A stretch of DNA of 64,000 nt from Ophiosphaerella korrae (lineage: Eukaryota; Ascomycota; Dothideomycetes; Pleosporales; Phaeosphaeriaceae). The notes beneath the pieces are model-generated. The model did not search any database. It had not been told where the DNA came from and saw only the letters and a program-made list of their open reading frames with translations. A program made the position numbers and the translations under genes. The stretch is taken from NCBI GenBank assembly GCA_028456385.1, contig JALNQF010000179.1, positions 1 to 64,000 on the forward strand. The letters are read 5' to 3'. Positions 10,619 to 22,599 of this stretch are shown here, one piece after another; position 1 is the first letter of the stretch, and every line of letters begins with the position of its first letter.

Positions 10619-13600
10619 TTTATTTAGAAATACTTACTAGTTATAAGTATAGAAGAAGTGTATAAAGACTAGAAAGAATATAATCTTAGAGTAATAAAGT
10701 TTATAATATTTAAATAATACATAGAATAATATATAGTTATAGTAAGAAGAATACCTATATAAAGAGAATAGTAGTATCTTATAAAGAAAACGTAATAGAT
10801 TAACAAAGCCTATATACTAAGAGTACTAGTAGTATACTATATTTTAATACAAAAAGTACTTAGAAAAGATAAATACTAGGAAGAAGATAATAAAATAATA
10901 AACTCTAAATATCTAGTATACTTTAAAACGTTATAGCTATTATACCTAGATAAGAACTATATTATATATAGAAACTCTAAAGTAAATAACTATATATAGC
11001 TAATATAAAAGAAAAGCTATAACTATATAAGAGTAATCTTAGTAGAAGATATCTAAGGATAAGAAATAATACTAGAAGAAGGTTACGTAGTAATAAAGCC
11101 TAGACTAAAACTACCTAAAAAAACGTCTAAAGAGGACTATAGTATAAATATATATATAATAAATATCTAAAGCAAAAAGAATATAAACTTAAAGTAAGCC
11201 TATAGCTTTAAAAGAATAGACAATTTATAAAATTACTTAAGTAAAAATAGCTAGAAGGTATAAGAGGCTTATATATTACAAAAATAAGTACGTATTAAGG
11301 AAAGAAGGTATAATTAATAATTAATAGTAGAGCTATAAAGAACTTTATATCTAAAAAGTTTATAGAAATACAAGGAATATATTATATAATAAAGAAATAC
11401 CCTTAACAACTAAGTATAATTAAAGAAAAGCTATTCTAAGAACCTATTAGGTTTAAAATAGTTCTCTCTATACTAGAACTAGAAGGGATAATAATTAAAA
11501 ATATAGTTAAAGATATAACAACAATTAATAATAAATAAGATATAATTTTAGGAATACTATAGTTATAGATAACTAACCTATATATTAATTAAAGAATAGA
11601 GAAAATTATCTACTATAAAATAGATATATTAAAAGCTAATATAGGTACCTATAAAGGAAATTTTCCTAAAGAATATAAGAAATAGGAAAAATAGCTTATA
11701 GAACCTAAAGACTACCTTTTAGAATATTAGCTATAAGACTTAGTAATAAAACTAGTAGAAGATAAAAACGTAGAATAGAGCCTAGTTTATAGGAAGACTA
11801 AAGAAGAATCTAAAATTAAATAAATATTTATTAAGAATATAATAAAGAAAGAATAGATACAAGAATCTATATATTTATAGACAAAAAAGAGATAGATAAA
11901 AAATAACCTTACGTAGATTTTAGTAAGATAAATTTAATTATAAGTAAGAACTAATACTCTTTACTATAAATTAATAAGATACAAGATAAGCTATAGAAAG
12001 TAAAGATCTTTACAAAATTAGATATCTAAAACGTATACTACTAAATTAGAATAAAAGAAGGTAATAAATAGAAAATAGCGTTTAGAATATAATATAGACT
12101 ATATAAATACTTAGTTATACTTTTTAGATTAACAAATATAATAGTAGTATTCTAAGAAAGAATAAATATAGTACTAAGACAGTACTTAGACGTATTTAAA
12201 TTTATATACTTAGATAATATCCTTATATTCTTAGAAATAGAGGAAGAATACGTATAATATATATATAAAGTACTAGAAAGACTAGTAGAAAACAAACTAT
12301 TTCTTAAAATATAAAAATGCGAATTCTATATAAAAGAAATAGATTTCCTTAGATTTATTATTAAACTAGGAAAAATAAAGATTAATCTAGGAAAGATTAA
12401 ATTAATTAATAAATAGCTAAGACTAAAAAACCTAAAAGAGGTATAATAATTTTATAGGTTAGTAAACTTTTATAAAAAGTTAATAGTAGGATAGTCTAAA
12501 GATATAGAACTTATAACAAGACTTATAAAGAAAAATATACTATTTAAATAGATAAAGAAATATAATAAAGTATTTAATAAAATTAAAACAAAGTTTATAG
12601 AAAATCTAGTTATTAGAATATATAACCTAGACTTACTAGTAATAGTAAAAATAGATGCGTCTAACTTAGTCTATAGAATAGTACTAATATAGGAAGATTA
12701 GAAAACTAAATAAGAATATTTAGTTAAATACTTCTCTAAGAAAATAAAGCTAGTAGAGCTTAACTACTTAATTTATAATAAAGAAATACTAGTAATCTAT
12801 AAAGTATTTAAGTAATAGAGAGTATACTTATAAAGAGTAAAGTATAGAATAAAAGTCTATATAGACTATAAGAATCTTATAAGATATATAATAAATAAGG
12901 ACATATTATAATACTATATAAGATAGTAGAAATTCCTATTAATATTTAATATAGAAATTATATATAAAAAAGAGAAAGATAACTAATTTATAAACGCCCT
13001 TAGTAGAAAGCTAGACCTATAAGAAGAAGTAAACGCTACTAGTATAGTTCTAATTAAGAACAAAGAAAGATATTTAGTCTTAAATATACCTAAAATAGCT
13101 ATAATACTTAAAAGAAAGAATAGCGAGCTAGAGAAATAGATTTAGAAAATAACGTAAGAAGTATCTAAAGAAATAGAAAAACTAGAGAATTAAGAAGGAT
13201 TTATATAAGCCTACAAAAGAATATATATTCTAAGAAAGATTTAAAGGGAATTTATACAATAATTCTATAAATTACTAGTATATAGATACTAAAGTATTAA
13301 TAAAATATTAGATAGACTCTAAAAAGACTACTATATCTTAAAAGTAAAATAATTAGTAATAGAAGTACTATTAGACTATATAGAATACTATAGGAATAAA
13401 TATAATAGATATATACTATATAGAATACTATAACTAGTTAAGATACTAGAATAACTATAGAAAGTTATTACAATAGACTTTATTACAAAACTACTAAAGT
13501 CTAAGAACTTAATATAAGAAGTTAAGTATAATAGAATCTTAATAATAGTAGATAAACTTATAAAGTATATATACTTTAGACTATATAAAGAAAAAAGTAG

Positions 13601-14990
13601 GATAGAAGTTACTATACACTAGGTTCTAGGAACTATAATTAGTTAATATAGACTACTAGACAAGATAATTATAGATAGAGATATAAGATTTATATTAAAA
13701 CTATAGAGAATAATAATAGCGTAGTTAGGAGTTAAATATATAATATTAATAGTATACTACCTATATATAGATAGATAATCTAAATAAATAAATTAGATAT
13801 TAGAATAATATTTAAGGTGTTACCTTAACTATAACTAGAATAACTAAGTATAGCTACTACTTATAGTATAGCTAGTATATAATAGCGTAAAGAATATAGT
13901 AATAAGAATATTACTCTTCTTTGTAAATTATAGATTTAACTCTAGTGTATATTAAATACTAAGAATTATAAAATCCTAGTCTCTAAGAAGAGAAAACTTT
14001 ACTAATAGACTTAAAGAAATACACAATTAATTAAGATAGGACGTAGAATTCCTATACAATTAAATAGTATAATACTATAATAAAAAATACTAAGACAAAC
14101 TTTAATTTAGAAAGAAAGAAAAAGTATAGTTAGTATAAAAGAATATTAAGAGTAAACAACTAAGTTTAAAACTAGACTACGTTAAGATAAGACTATATAA
14201 AATTAAGAAAAAAGTTATACTAGTTATATTTAAATTAAAGTTACTAAACAAGATAAAGATATACCTAACCTTCTACGTAGTACGAATAGAAGTAGTACTA
14301 TAGAACGTAGAACTACTAGTATACAAAGTAGATATATATAGAGAATAGGAAGAATAAGAAGTTAAAGAAATCCTAGACTACTAGTTCTATAATAGTAGGA
14401 ACAACTACCTAATAAAATAGATAGGTATAAATAACAAAAGATAACTAACGTATTCTATTAGCGAAGTAGCTATATTACCAAGACAGCTACTCTAAAACAC
14501 ACCAAAAAATCGAAAATTTAACATCTAATATCTTAACAACTATACTATAATAACTTCTAAAAATTTAATAGATTAAAGATTATATATATAGTAGTAATCT
14601 ATAAAATTTTTAAAGCGTGCAGCCTAGTAGTTCTTAAGATAGTAAAATTTTCTATAGTAAAAAACACTTTTTTATTAATAATATTAAATAAACTAGGCTG
14701 CACGTTCTAAAAATTTTATAGATTACTACTTTATATATAATCTTTAATCTATTAAATTTTTAGAAGTTATTATAGTATAGTTGTCGAGATATTAGATATT
14801 AAATTTTCGATTTTTTAGTATATTTTAGAGTAGCCGTCTTAGTAATATAGCCGCTTCGCTAATAGAATACGTTATAGAAAGAAATATAAAAACTAGAAAA
14901 TAACCTTAACTACTCTAAGAAACTAAAAGAGTTCTAAAGTTAAAACTCTCTAGAACGCCTTATAGTAAACTAGGAAAACTAATAATACTA
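10619..14990 (+). pseudogene. Chromovirus A protease-pol region, decayed
   Basis: It resumes the frame broken by B. The protease motif at about 11311-11375 reads LIINSRAIKNFIS, where the aspartic-protease motif is DSGA, so the catalytic Asp is lost by a G-to-A change. RT is at about 11900-12350, with the active site read as YLDN (Tyr codon 12207) instead of YLDD. RNase H lies near 12650 (DASNLVY), the integrase near 13250-13990, and the chromodomain at about 14335-14440 and 14875-14960 is split by the MITE. Stops are frequent. Every enzymatic centre visible carries a RIP-type substitution or stop, so the element is dead. Confidence 0.82.
14448..14872. mobile_element. Fold-back MITE, 425 bp, pogo/Fot1-type ends
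   Basis: A TA-flanked insertion (14446-14447 and 14873-14874) in the chromodomain of A. It is almost entirely two inverted arms of 181 bp each (14448-14628 and 14692-14872) around a 63-bp loop. The arms differ mainly by transitions. The ends, ACGTATTCTATTAGCGAAG, and about 25 further bases match the terminal inverted repeats of P1 (18050-19908), so the P1-type transposase probably moved it. It has no coding capacity. As RNA it would fold into one very long hairpin. Confidence 0.92.
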
Positions 14991-14994
14991 CTAC

Positions 14995-15577
14995 TAGATA
15001 GAGAGGCGATAGGAGCGCCTAATATAATAGAAGCTAGAGTAGCCTCTACTATATTATCTAAATCTAATTTAGCCTATAAAGTATAAGACTATTTAGATAA
15101 CTTAGTATTATTATAAGCCTTTATCTTATAAAGACGCTTAATATAGAAATAAAGCTTTACTAGCTTATAAAAAGTTAACTTATACTTAGCCTTAGCTATA
15201 GTAAGCTATAATAATAATTATACTTAAGCTCTATTAATAGCTTGCCCTATATAACTTAGTATAAGGAGACTATATAGAGATTAAATACTTATACTCTATA
15301 AGTAAAACTTTAGAAGAAATATACTTATACTAAATATTAGTAAGAATATACTTGTTATAATATTTACTATTATTTAAAGATATAAAGTAAAAAAGACTAA
15401 GTTTAGTATAATAATAATAGGGAAATATCTTAACCCTATTACAAACAATACAAGCTATAAAGAGAAGCTTATTACGCTAAGACTAAGATAGTATAGAGAG
15501 TAATAAAGAACTTAGAATTAATAAAGAAACTAGGCTAATAACCTTAGCTCTAGCCTAAAAGAATAAGAAACTACGTA
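14995..15577 (-). pseudogene. Antisense coding region of chromovirus A, decayed
   Basis: The counterpart of 9563-10165. One frame gives RVKIFPYYYYTKL and NNSKYYNKYILTNI, matching SIKIFPYFY and NNSKAYKVYI of B. The other frame is long and gives AINRA, AKAKYKLTFYKLV, RLYKIKAYNNTKLSK, AKLDLDNIVEATLAS and finally GAPIASLS. The alignment with B holds at the amino-acid level although the DNA is strongly diverged, which supports past selection on the protein. Stops are at former Gln or Trp codons. The predicted C-terminal part is charged and heptad-like. The function is unknown. Confidence 0.5.
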
Positions 15578-15590
15578 GAAGAAGGAATAG

Positions 15591-16050
15591 TATTATAATA
15601 GTAATAGGAGAAACTAAGATAGAACTAATTAGTCTATATATTACTACTAACAAAGTATAAGAAGAGTAAGGTAATAACCTAGTAGATAATAAGCTTAACT
15701 AGGAAGCTAACTACAATTAGGATATATAATAGATTTGTAAATTTGCGATTTTAGTAAATATAAAGTTATAAAGTTATTATATAATAAATTTATAAATTTG
15801 TAATCTTAGTAAATACAAAGTAGTAAAGCTACTAAGATATTATTACTATATAGTTAATAGAAATACGTATTATTAGGATAGTATTAGTAATTTAATCCTT
15901 TAACTATAGAACGCTAATATAGAATAGTTATAAAATATCTTCTATTATTTATAGTTATTATAGATTACTATATAAACTTTGTTATTAACTTATAATCTAC
16001 TAACCCCTTCGAGATAGGTACCTATAGTTAATAACAAGTAGCTTATTATA
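15591..16050 (+). repeat. 3' LTR of chromovirus A (460 bp)
   Basis: Begins TATTATAATAG, ends CTTATTATA, and is followed by TTAAA (16051-16055), the copy of the duplication at 3128-3132. The length equals that of the 5' LTR. Confidence 0.93.
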
Positions 16051-17293
16051 TTAAATTAAGCTCTTTTTATATAGATTATTACTAACTAGTCTTATAAAAC
16101 TTAAGTAGCCTCTTTATTATATACTATAGTACTAGTATAGCTAGTTTATACTACTTTAACTTAATTTAAGATATAAGACCTAAATCTAGAAAAAAGTATT
16201 ACTTAAATACTTTAAGTAAGTAGAGTCTCTATACTATAGTATTATATATATACTATCTATTTTTTTATACTAATAATAACTATACTAGTAGCTTTATTAG
16301 CTATATTATAAACTCTAAAGATTAGTTATAGTTTAGTATATAAAAGAGTAGTAAGTAGATTAAGTATTACTAGAAGTACTATACTACTAGTTAAGATTAT
16401 ATTACTATAAGTTATTTAAGTTAAATTAACTTAGATTAGTATATACTAATATCTATATAGCTTCTTTATTTTACTTTAAGTTTACTATACTATTTTAAAA
16501 AAAAATTAGAAGTAGCTTTAAAAGTAAAGAACTCTACTAGTATAAAGTATACTACTACTACTAAAGTAGTAAGTAAAGTTTTAGCTAAAATTTAAAAGTA
16601 AGTCTTATATTCTAATTAGCTCTAATTAGCTTAAATTATACTAATATAACTTATTTTAAGTAGTATAAGCTTAGCTTTAAAAAAAAGTTTTAGTTTAGTA
16701 TTTACTTTTTTAGCTATAATTATTCTAAATAAAGTATTATTAAGTATAAAAATACTAAAAAGTATCCTCTAAAAAAAAATTCTTACTCTAGTATTTTTAG
16801 TACTCCTAAAAAGAAGGTAAGTAACTCTAGTTAGCTTTAATTAGCTTAGGTTATACTAATCTAGCTTTTAGTACTTTAGAATAAGTACTATAATTTTTAC
16901 TAAAGCTAAGTAAGCTCTTAAAAATACTAAAAAAGCTAAATAGGCTATAAAAGTAGCTTACTAAGATACTTTAGCTTATACTAAGAGAACTCTTACTAAA
17001 AAGAGCTTAGCTAGTAGGAGTAAGTATAGGTAGTCCTAGGATTACTTAATAGAGTATAGATTAAGCTAAATTAGCTTAGATTATACTTAAGTAGAGTAAT
17101 AGGTAGTAGTTATAGATTTAGATACCTTAAGTATAATACTTTAGCCTTAGTATAGCCTTAAAATAGATTTCTTTAGTAGTTAATACTATTCTAAGTCTAA
17201 TTATACTAATTTATACTAATTTATAATATCTTAGTATTTTTTTTAAAGACTTAATATTTTTTACTATTAGTACTATTAAATACCTAAAAAGAA

Positions 17294-17296
<3 letters not shown>

Positions 17297-17331
<35 letters not shown>
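17297..17331 (+). repeat. Poly(A) tract, 35 bp, in R1
   Basis: An uninterrupted run of A. The matching site in R2 (62421-62439) has 19 A, so the run was present before the copies separated and has changed length since. Confidence 0.9.
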
Positions 17332-17338
<7 letters not shown>

Positions 17339-18049
17339 ATATAAGTAAAAGTAGCTATAATCTTTTTTACTTATTTTATTCTAAAAGTAAAAGCTATCTT
17401 TAGCTTATTAAGCTTTTTACTTCTTATATTTTTTTTTTAGTATATAAGTAAGTTTATACTTTTTCTAAAACTAATTTAGAGCTTTTAGAAAAAGATTAGC
17501 TACTAGTTTTTAAGTATTCTAGTTTTCTAAGTAATTTTTCTATTTTATTAGATATAGCTATTTTCTATCTTTACTTTACTTTCTTTTTCTTACTTTTTCT
17601 ATAATATATATATCTTTATCTATTATATTTAAATCTTTTTCTATTAAGTTATCTAGTTATATAATTATACTATTAGAAGTATATTTTTCTAGTAGTAATA
17701 TATAAAAGACTAAGTATACTCTTTTTAAGCTAAGTATATCTATTTTAAATATAGTTAAGCTAATTTAAGCTACTATATACTCTAGTCCTAAATATTTCTA
17801 GTTTAGCTTTTTCTTTCTATTTACTTATCTATTTAAGAGTAATATATAGAAGATAGTACTTTTTTAGTATTTAAGTAGTAGTAGAAAGTCTTCTAGTATT
17901 TAGCGTTTATTAAAGGTCTTCTATTTAAGATTACTTTATATATCTAGGCTTAGGCTAAGTCTTACTTATTCTAATTAGACTATACTAGGATATAGTAAAC
18001 TATTTTAGTTAAATAGTCTATAATTATTAGTATTATATTATATACTATA

Positions 18050-19908
18050 ACGTATTCTATTAGCGAAGCGGCTATATTACTAAAATAGCTACTTTTTCTT
18101 AGTATAAAGAATACTACGTACAAACAATAATATAGTCTTAATAAAATAATATTTTAACTCTATAAGAAGGTAGAATTTAACTTAGGCTTTAGGCTTATAT
18201 ATTAGGCTATTTTTAGACTTTATAACGCGCTGCTATAGCTTTAAACGTATAATATTAGTAGCTCTCTACTTAGCTTTATAGAATCCCTTATTAACGCGCT
18301 ACTTAACTAAACTACTAGAAACTTACTATAATAAAAGAGTAAACTATCGTATAGTATATTCTTAACTTTAATTTAAGAGGATTTGCCCCCTAGTTATATA
18401 AGGTAGTAGATATAGTAGATAAGCTATTAGTAATACGTAGTAGAGAACTAGTTAGGAAGTACTAGCCTATACGCTTTGTAGCGCGTATAGATAAGCTTAA
18501 GACTACCTTTAGTTAAGCAAAGGATTACTAGAGAATACTTTAAAAAGATCTAGTAGTTATTAGTAGGTAGTTCTAGCTTGTATAGGACACAATAGCGACG
18601 TATAGCGTTAATCTAGATAATATCTACAACTTTAATAAGACTAGCTTTTAGATAAGAATAATTAGGTTAATAAAAGTTATTATAGGCTTAGAGAGGTGTA
18701 TAAGGCCTAATCTTATTTAGCTAGGTAATCGCGAGTAAGTTATAGCTATTATAAGTATCTACGCTACTAGCTATATAACCCTACTATTTATTATCTATAA
18801 AGGACGTGTCTATATCTCTACTTAGTACGAGGAAATAGATATACTGCGTAATTAGAAGATCTCTATCTCTAAGAATAGATAGATAAATAATATACTTAGT
18901 CTTAAGTAGTTAAAGTACTTTAACGTGTATATAAAGGCGCGTTAGGTAAGGTTATACTAGCTACTTATCTTAGATAGCTATAAAAGCTACTTAAATTAAG
19001 ATTTTAAGGACTACTACTTTAAAAACAAGATTCTAACGCTCTATATACTAGCTTATTTATCTTATATCTTCTAGCTACTTAACGTTGTTTACTTCTTACT
19101 ATTAAAGCTTAAGTACTCCTAGTGCGTACAAGACTTAGTGCGCTAGCGCGTCTACTATATTAATAAGGAAGGCTTCCTTCTAGCCTTTAGAGACGCGTTT
19201 TTTAACGTATTTATATACAAGAATTATAAAAAGGCTTTTAAAGTATCTAGATTAGTTCTTATTAACGCGTAAGAAGTTCTTAATTACCTTAAAGTGTAGC
19301 TACGTACCCTACTAGGACTTTTACTACTAGAGACGCTATAGTAGTTAAAGACTCTAAGTAATACGTATAAATTTAGCTCTTAGTTAAAGCTTATAAGTAG
19401 CTCTTTTGTATAATTACTAGAATTAGCCTAGTAAGAGTTCTTGCAGCTTATTAAAGGAGCTAAACTTATACTATATTAAAACGCTCTTATAAGCTCCTAG
19501 ATTATAGAGCTTAAAAAGTAATTAGTAGAGATAACAAAGTGTAAAACGCGTAAATAGAAGTAGATTTAGTATAGTAGTATATTAGAGTATAGTACTAGAG
19601 CGTCGTACGTAGCTATAGAGGCGTCTAGTAAGACTTAGAGAGTAAAGAAGGCTTATAGTAGTAGTAGTAACAGGTAGGCTTAATAGGCTTAACTAGGTTA
19701 ATAGCGTTGTAAAAACTATAATAAGATAGGGTACAACGCTTGTACGTGCTAAAAAGATATAGAAGAAGATTCTAAATCTACTACAAGTACATTGTACGTA
19801 GGTTCTATAGCTAGTTATTAAGTAAATTAATTTTTTGTACATAATATTCGTAATACTAAGGAAAAGTAGCTATTTTAGTAATATAGCTACTTTGCTAATA
19901 GAATACGT
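18050..19908 (+). mobile_element. Pogo/Fot1 DNA transposon P1 (1859 bp)
   Basis: Flanked by TA duplications (18048-18049 and 19909-19910). Terminal inverted repeats of about 54 bp start ACGTATTCTATTAGC. R2 shows the empty TA site at 63572-63573. The length and TA target are typical of Fot1-like members of the Tc1/mariner superfamily. It is inserted into the integrase region of R1. Confidence 0.93.
18170..19815 (+). pseudogene. P1 transposase (DDE_1, pogo/Fot1), decayed
   Basis: The N-terminal region (about 18230-18380) resembles the helix-turn-helix of pogo transposases. It seems frameshifted near 18345, where the frame changes before TIVQYIL. The catalytic region reads well: YNFNKTSFQI at about 18620 (normally D-E-T-G), LGNREQVIAI, then LLILDSYKSY at about 18970 with the second Asp intact, and LQLLNVVYF at about 19075 (normally LDVG). 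The first and third catalytic Asp are therefore Asn, as G-to-A changes would give. The C-terminal part has basic and Cys residues up to about 19800. Stops at former Trp or Gln codons. It would have cut and pasted P1 and perhaps the MITE at 14448. Confidence 0.85.
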
Positions 19909-20391
19909 TACCTATTAATTTACTTAGAAGGAGTTCTATAATAATATTTATTATACCTTTTTTTTAAGCTCTTATTAGTAGTAGAAAGAGTTATATTAGC
20001 TTATAAAGTTAGTATCTTCTTATAGTTAACTATTAGTACTTTAAGTAAATATTATAGTACTCTATTACTTTCTTTCTTACTTCTTTCTATATATATAGCC
20101 TTAGTAGCTTTTCTAGAGTTTTTTTTCTACTAAAATTACTTACTAGAAAGTTATTATAATACTTTCTAAGTATATCTACTTTTTCTTTAGGTATTATAAA
20201 GAGTTTCTACTCTTTTAGCTACTTTTTAAGTTAAATTAAGCTAACTTATACTAATTTATCTTCTAATTTATTAGATATAGCTTTTTTACTCTAGTTAATT
20301 GTTATAATACTAAGTAGTAAGTAAGCTATTATATTATATATAATTAGGCTAAGTAATATAGTATAGTATAATATATAACTATTTAGTAGTA

Positions 20392-20470
20392 AACGCTCTA
20401 AAGTAAATACTTAAAAATAAGCGCTTTAGAGTAAATACTCTAAAGTAAGTACTTAAAAATAAATACTAGA
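20392..20470. repeat. Short repeats in the E leader
   Basis: CTCTAAAGTAAATACTTAAA and close variants occur twice, alternating with the inverted word CTTTAGAGTAAATAC. Their place near the start of the presumed LTR suggests U3 control repeats (inference). Confidence 0.5.
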
Positions 20471-20764
20471 TAGTAAGTATATAGGAACGTTAATAGACTT
20501 TTATAGACTATTGTGTTTAATCTTTTCTATACTTTTTATCCTAATAGAGTATTACAACTAATACTTTAATTAGATTCTTATCTACTTATTAATACTTATA
20601 TACTTTGTAATACTCTAATAAGAGCTAACTATTAATTAAGTTAAGTAACTAACTTATCTATTAACTTTACTTATCTTCTAGAAGCCTACTTACTCTTTTT
20701 ACTTTTACTTAGTTCTAACGTCTTAATATATTAAATACTCTTAAAATAAGTAATATATTAAGAA

Positions 20765-22150
20765 ATAATAATAACTAGTATATAAGAGTAACTTATACTA
20801 CTATTTCTAAGGTTACTAAGCTAGACCTTTAATATAAAAAATAAAATAAGCTAAAGTTATAAATCTTATATCTTAATCTCTTTTTTAAAGTAGACTAAGT
20901 TTAAGATAAAAATAGAGCTATACGTATATTATCTTATATAAAGAGTAAAGTAAAGATATAGGTTATACTATACTTTAAAAAATTCTTTAATAATAATAAT
21001 AATAACTATAACAAGATATTTTAAAAATAGATTAAAATTAAAGATAAAGTATAATAAGCCTTTTTACTAGTAAATAAAATAGTAGTAGTAAAGTATATAA
21101 TATAGTAGCTATAATAATATAAAGTAGTCGTAGACTATACTAATAAGTTCTAAAGCTACGTAATATAAATAAAATAGTATAATAAGTTATTAATAAGGAT
21201 ATTTTAATAAAAACTTAAAAGTAATATTTAAAGTAAGCTAATACGTAGTAAAGCTATAATTAAGATATTAGAAAACTTAATACAAAAAGTAATTTAAGTT
21301 AATAACTATATATATAAATATATAGTAGACGCTAAAAATAGTAAACTACTATATATAAAAAGTAAGAAGTATAAACCTAAGTATAAGTACTAATATAAAT
21401 ATAAGAATAACTAAGTTTTAAGTAGCTATAAATACTTTAAGCTAAACAAGATATATATTAATAATATAAACCTAAGAAAATAAAAATATTATTACTATAA
21501 GAACTCTAAAAGAGTAAAAAACTAAAAATACTATTAGTATAGTAAAATAAAGTACTTAGTAAAGAATTACTAAGTAAAGAATAAGATAATATAATAAAGT
21601 AATATACTTAAAAAGTAAGATAATAATAGAGAAGAAGAATAAAAAGTAATTTTTAGAAAAAGCTAAGAGAAGAGAGATTATAAAACTATAAACCTCTAGT
21701 AGTAAGATATAAGTAAAAGATATAACTACTATAAGATTACTATAAAGCTAAGTAACTTTATAATAAATAATAAAGTAGAAGCTATAAATATACTACTAGG
21801 AATATAAAGCTATATAAAAAAGTATTAGCTAAAGTAAAAGTAAACTAAGATAAATACTTTAGAATAGCTTTAGCTATACTAAAGAAGAGTAGAGTATAAG
21901 TATAAAATAATACTATATCTAGGAAAGTATATATATATAGCTTAGGACAAGAATAGAAAAGAAAACTAAAAGTTTAAGACTTCTAAATATAATATAGTAC
22001 CTAGAACGCTAAAGTAAAAGTAAAAGAATGCTAAAGCTAAAGTAAAAGAACGCTAAAGTATAAGATAGATTTATAAAAGAAATCTAAAGACTAGTAAATA
22101 GCTACTACTTAGTAAAAGAATAGTAAGATAAAGAATACTAAGTAAAGTAA
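20765..22150 (+). pseudogene. Element E gag, decayed
   Basis: Forward translation gives a Lys- and Gln-rich region with many stops, then one zinc knuckle at about 21526-21570. The spacing CX2CX4HX4C is visible as YY.YSKIKYLVKNY, with Cys and His read as Tyr. After it come Lys- and Ser-rich stretches with repeated GCTAAAGTAAAAG words (about 22010-22060). No start can be chosen. The sequence is too diverged from A-D to align at the DNA level. Confidence 0.6.
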
Positions 22151-22599
22151 ACCTAATAATATAAATTATAATATATAAATAATAATTAAGTACTAATTAT
22201 TATAAATCTAGTATTAATATAAGAACTATAATACTAGCTATACCTATATAACCTAAACTACCTTTTATTATTATAGATAGGATATTACTATAATAACTAC
22301 TTTACTTACTACTCTAATAAAATAGGATCTAGATATTTCTTTTATAAGAGATCTAGATATAAATAAAACTAAAAAGAGTATATAAAGAAAATATATAAAT
22401 AATACCTATAGAATAAGTAAAACGCTAAGTACTTTCTAAGTATAACTAAAGAAGATATAAATATAAGTAAGATACTTATAAATAACTAATATATTAATAT
22501 AATCTAGTAAACCTATACACTAAAAAAGTATAAATAATATAAAAAGATAAAAATACTCTAAAGGTTCTAGTAAAAGATAAATAAAGATTATAAGATTAA

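Larger units (their letters stand above)
3133..16050 (+). mobile_element. Chromovirus A, complete, with nested B and a MITE
   Basis: A Ty3/gypsy element bounded by two 460-bp LTRs and flanked by the 5-bp duplication TTAAA (3128-3132 and 16051-16055). R2 shows the uninterrupted target at about 61145. Removing nested B with its duplication and the MITE leaves about 7.05 kb, the size of element C. The order is LTR, gag with zinc knuckles, protease, RT, RNase H, integrase, chromodomain, antisense ORF region, polypurine tract (GAAGAAGGAATAG, 15578-15590), LTR. All coding frames are broken by RIP stops. It is older than B and the MITE, which sit inside it, and younger than R1. Confidence 0.93.
2546..20299 (-). 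mobile_element. Ty3/gypsy element R, copy 1, split by nested insertions
   Basis: R1 has three blocks, 2546-3132, 16056-18049 and 19911-20299, separated by chromovirus A (plus its TTAAA duplication) and pogo element P1. The blocks align in order with R2 (60601-64000), which has neither insertion. Minus-strand translation of R2 identifies an integrase. R1 also lacks about 372 bp that R2 has at 62939-63310, joined near 17820, which removes part of the integrase. At about 20295 similarity to R2 stops and a TGTTATAATAC sequence begins, probably the LTR of E. RT and gag are not present. Confidence 0.8.
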
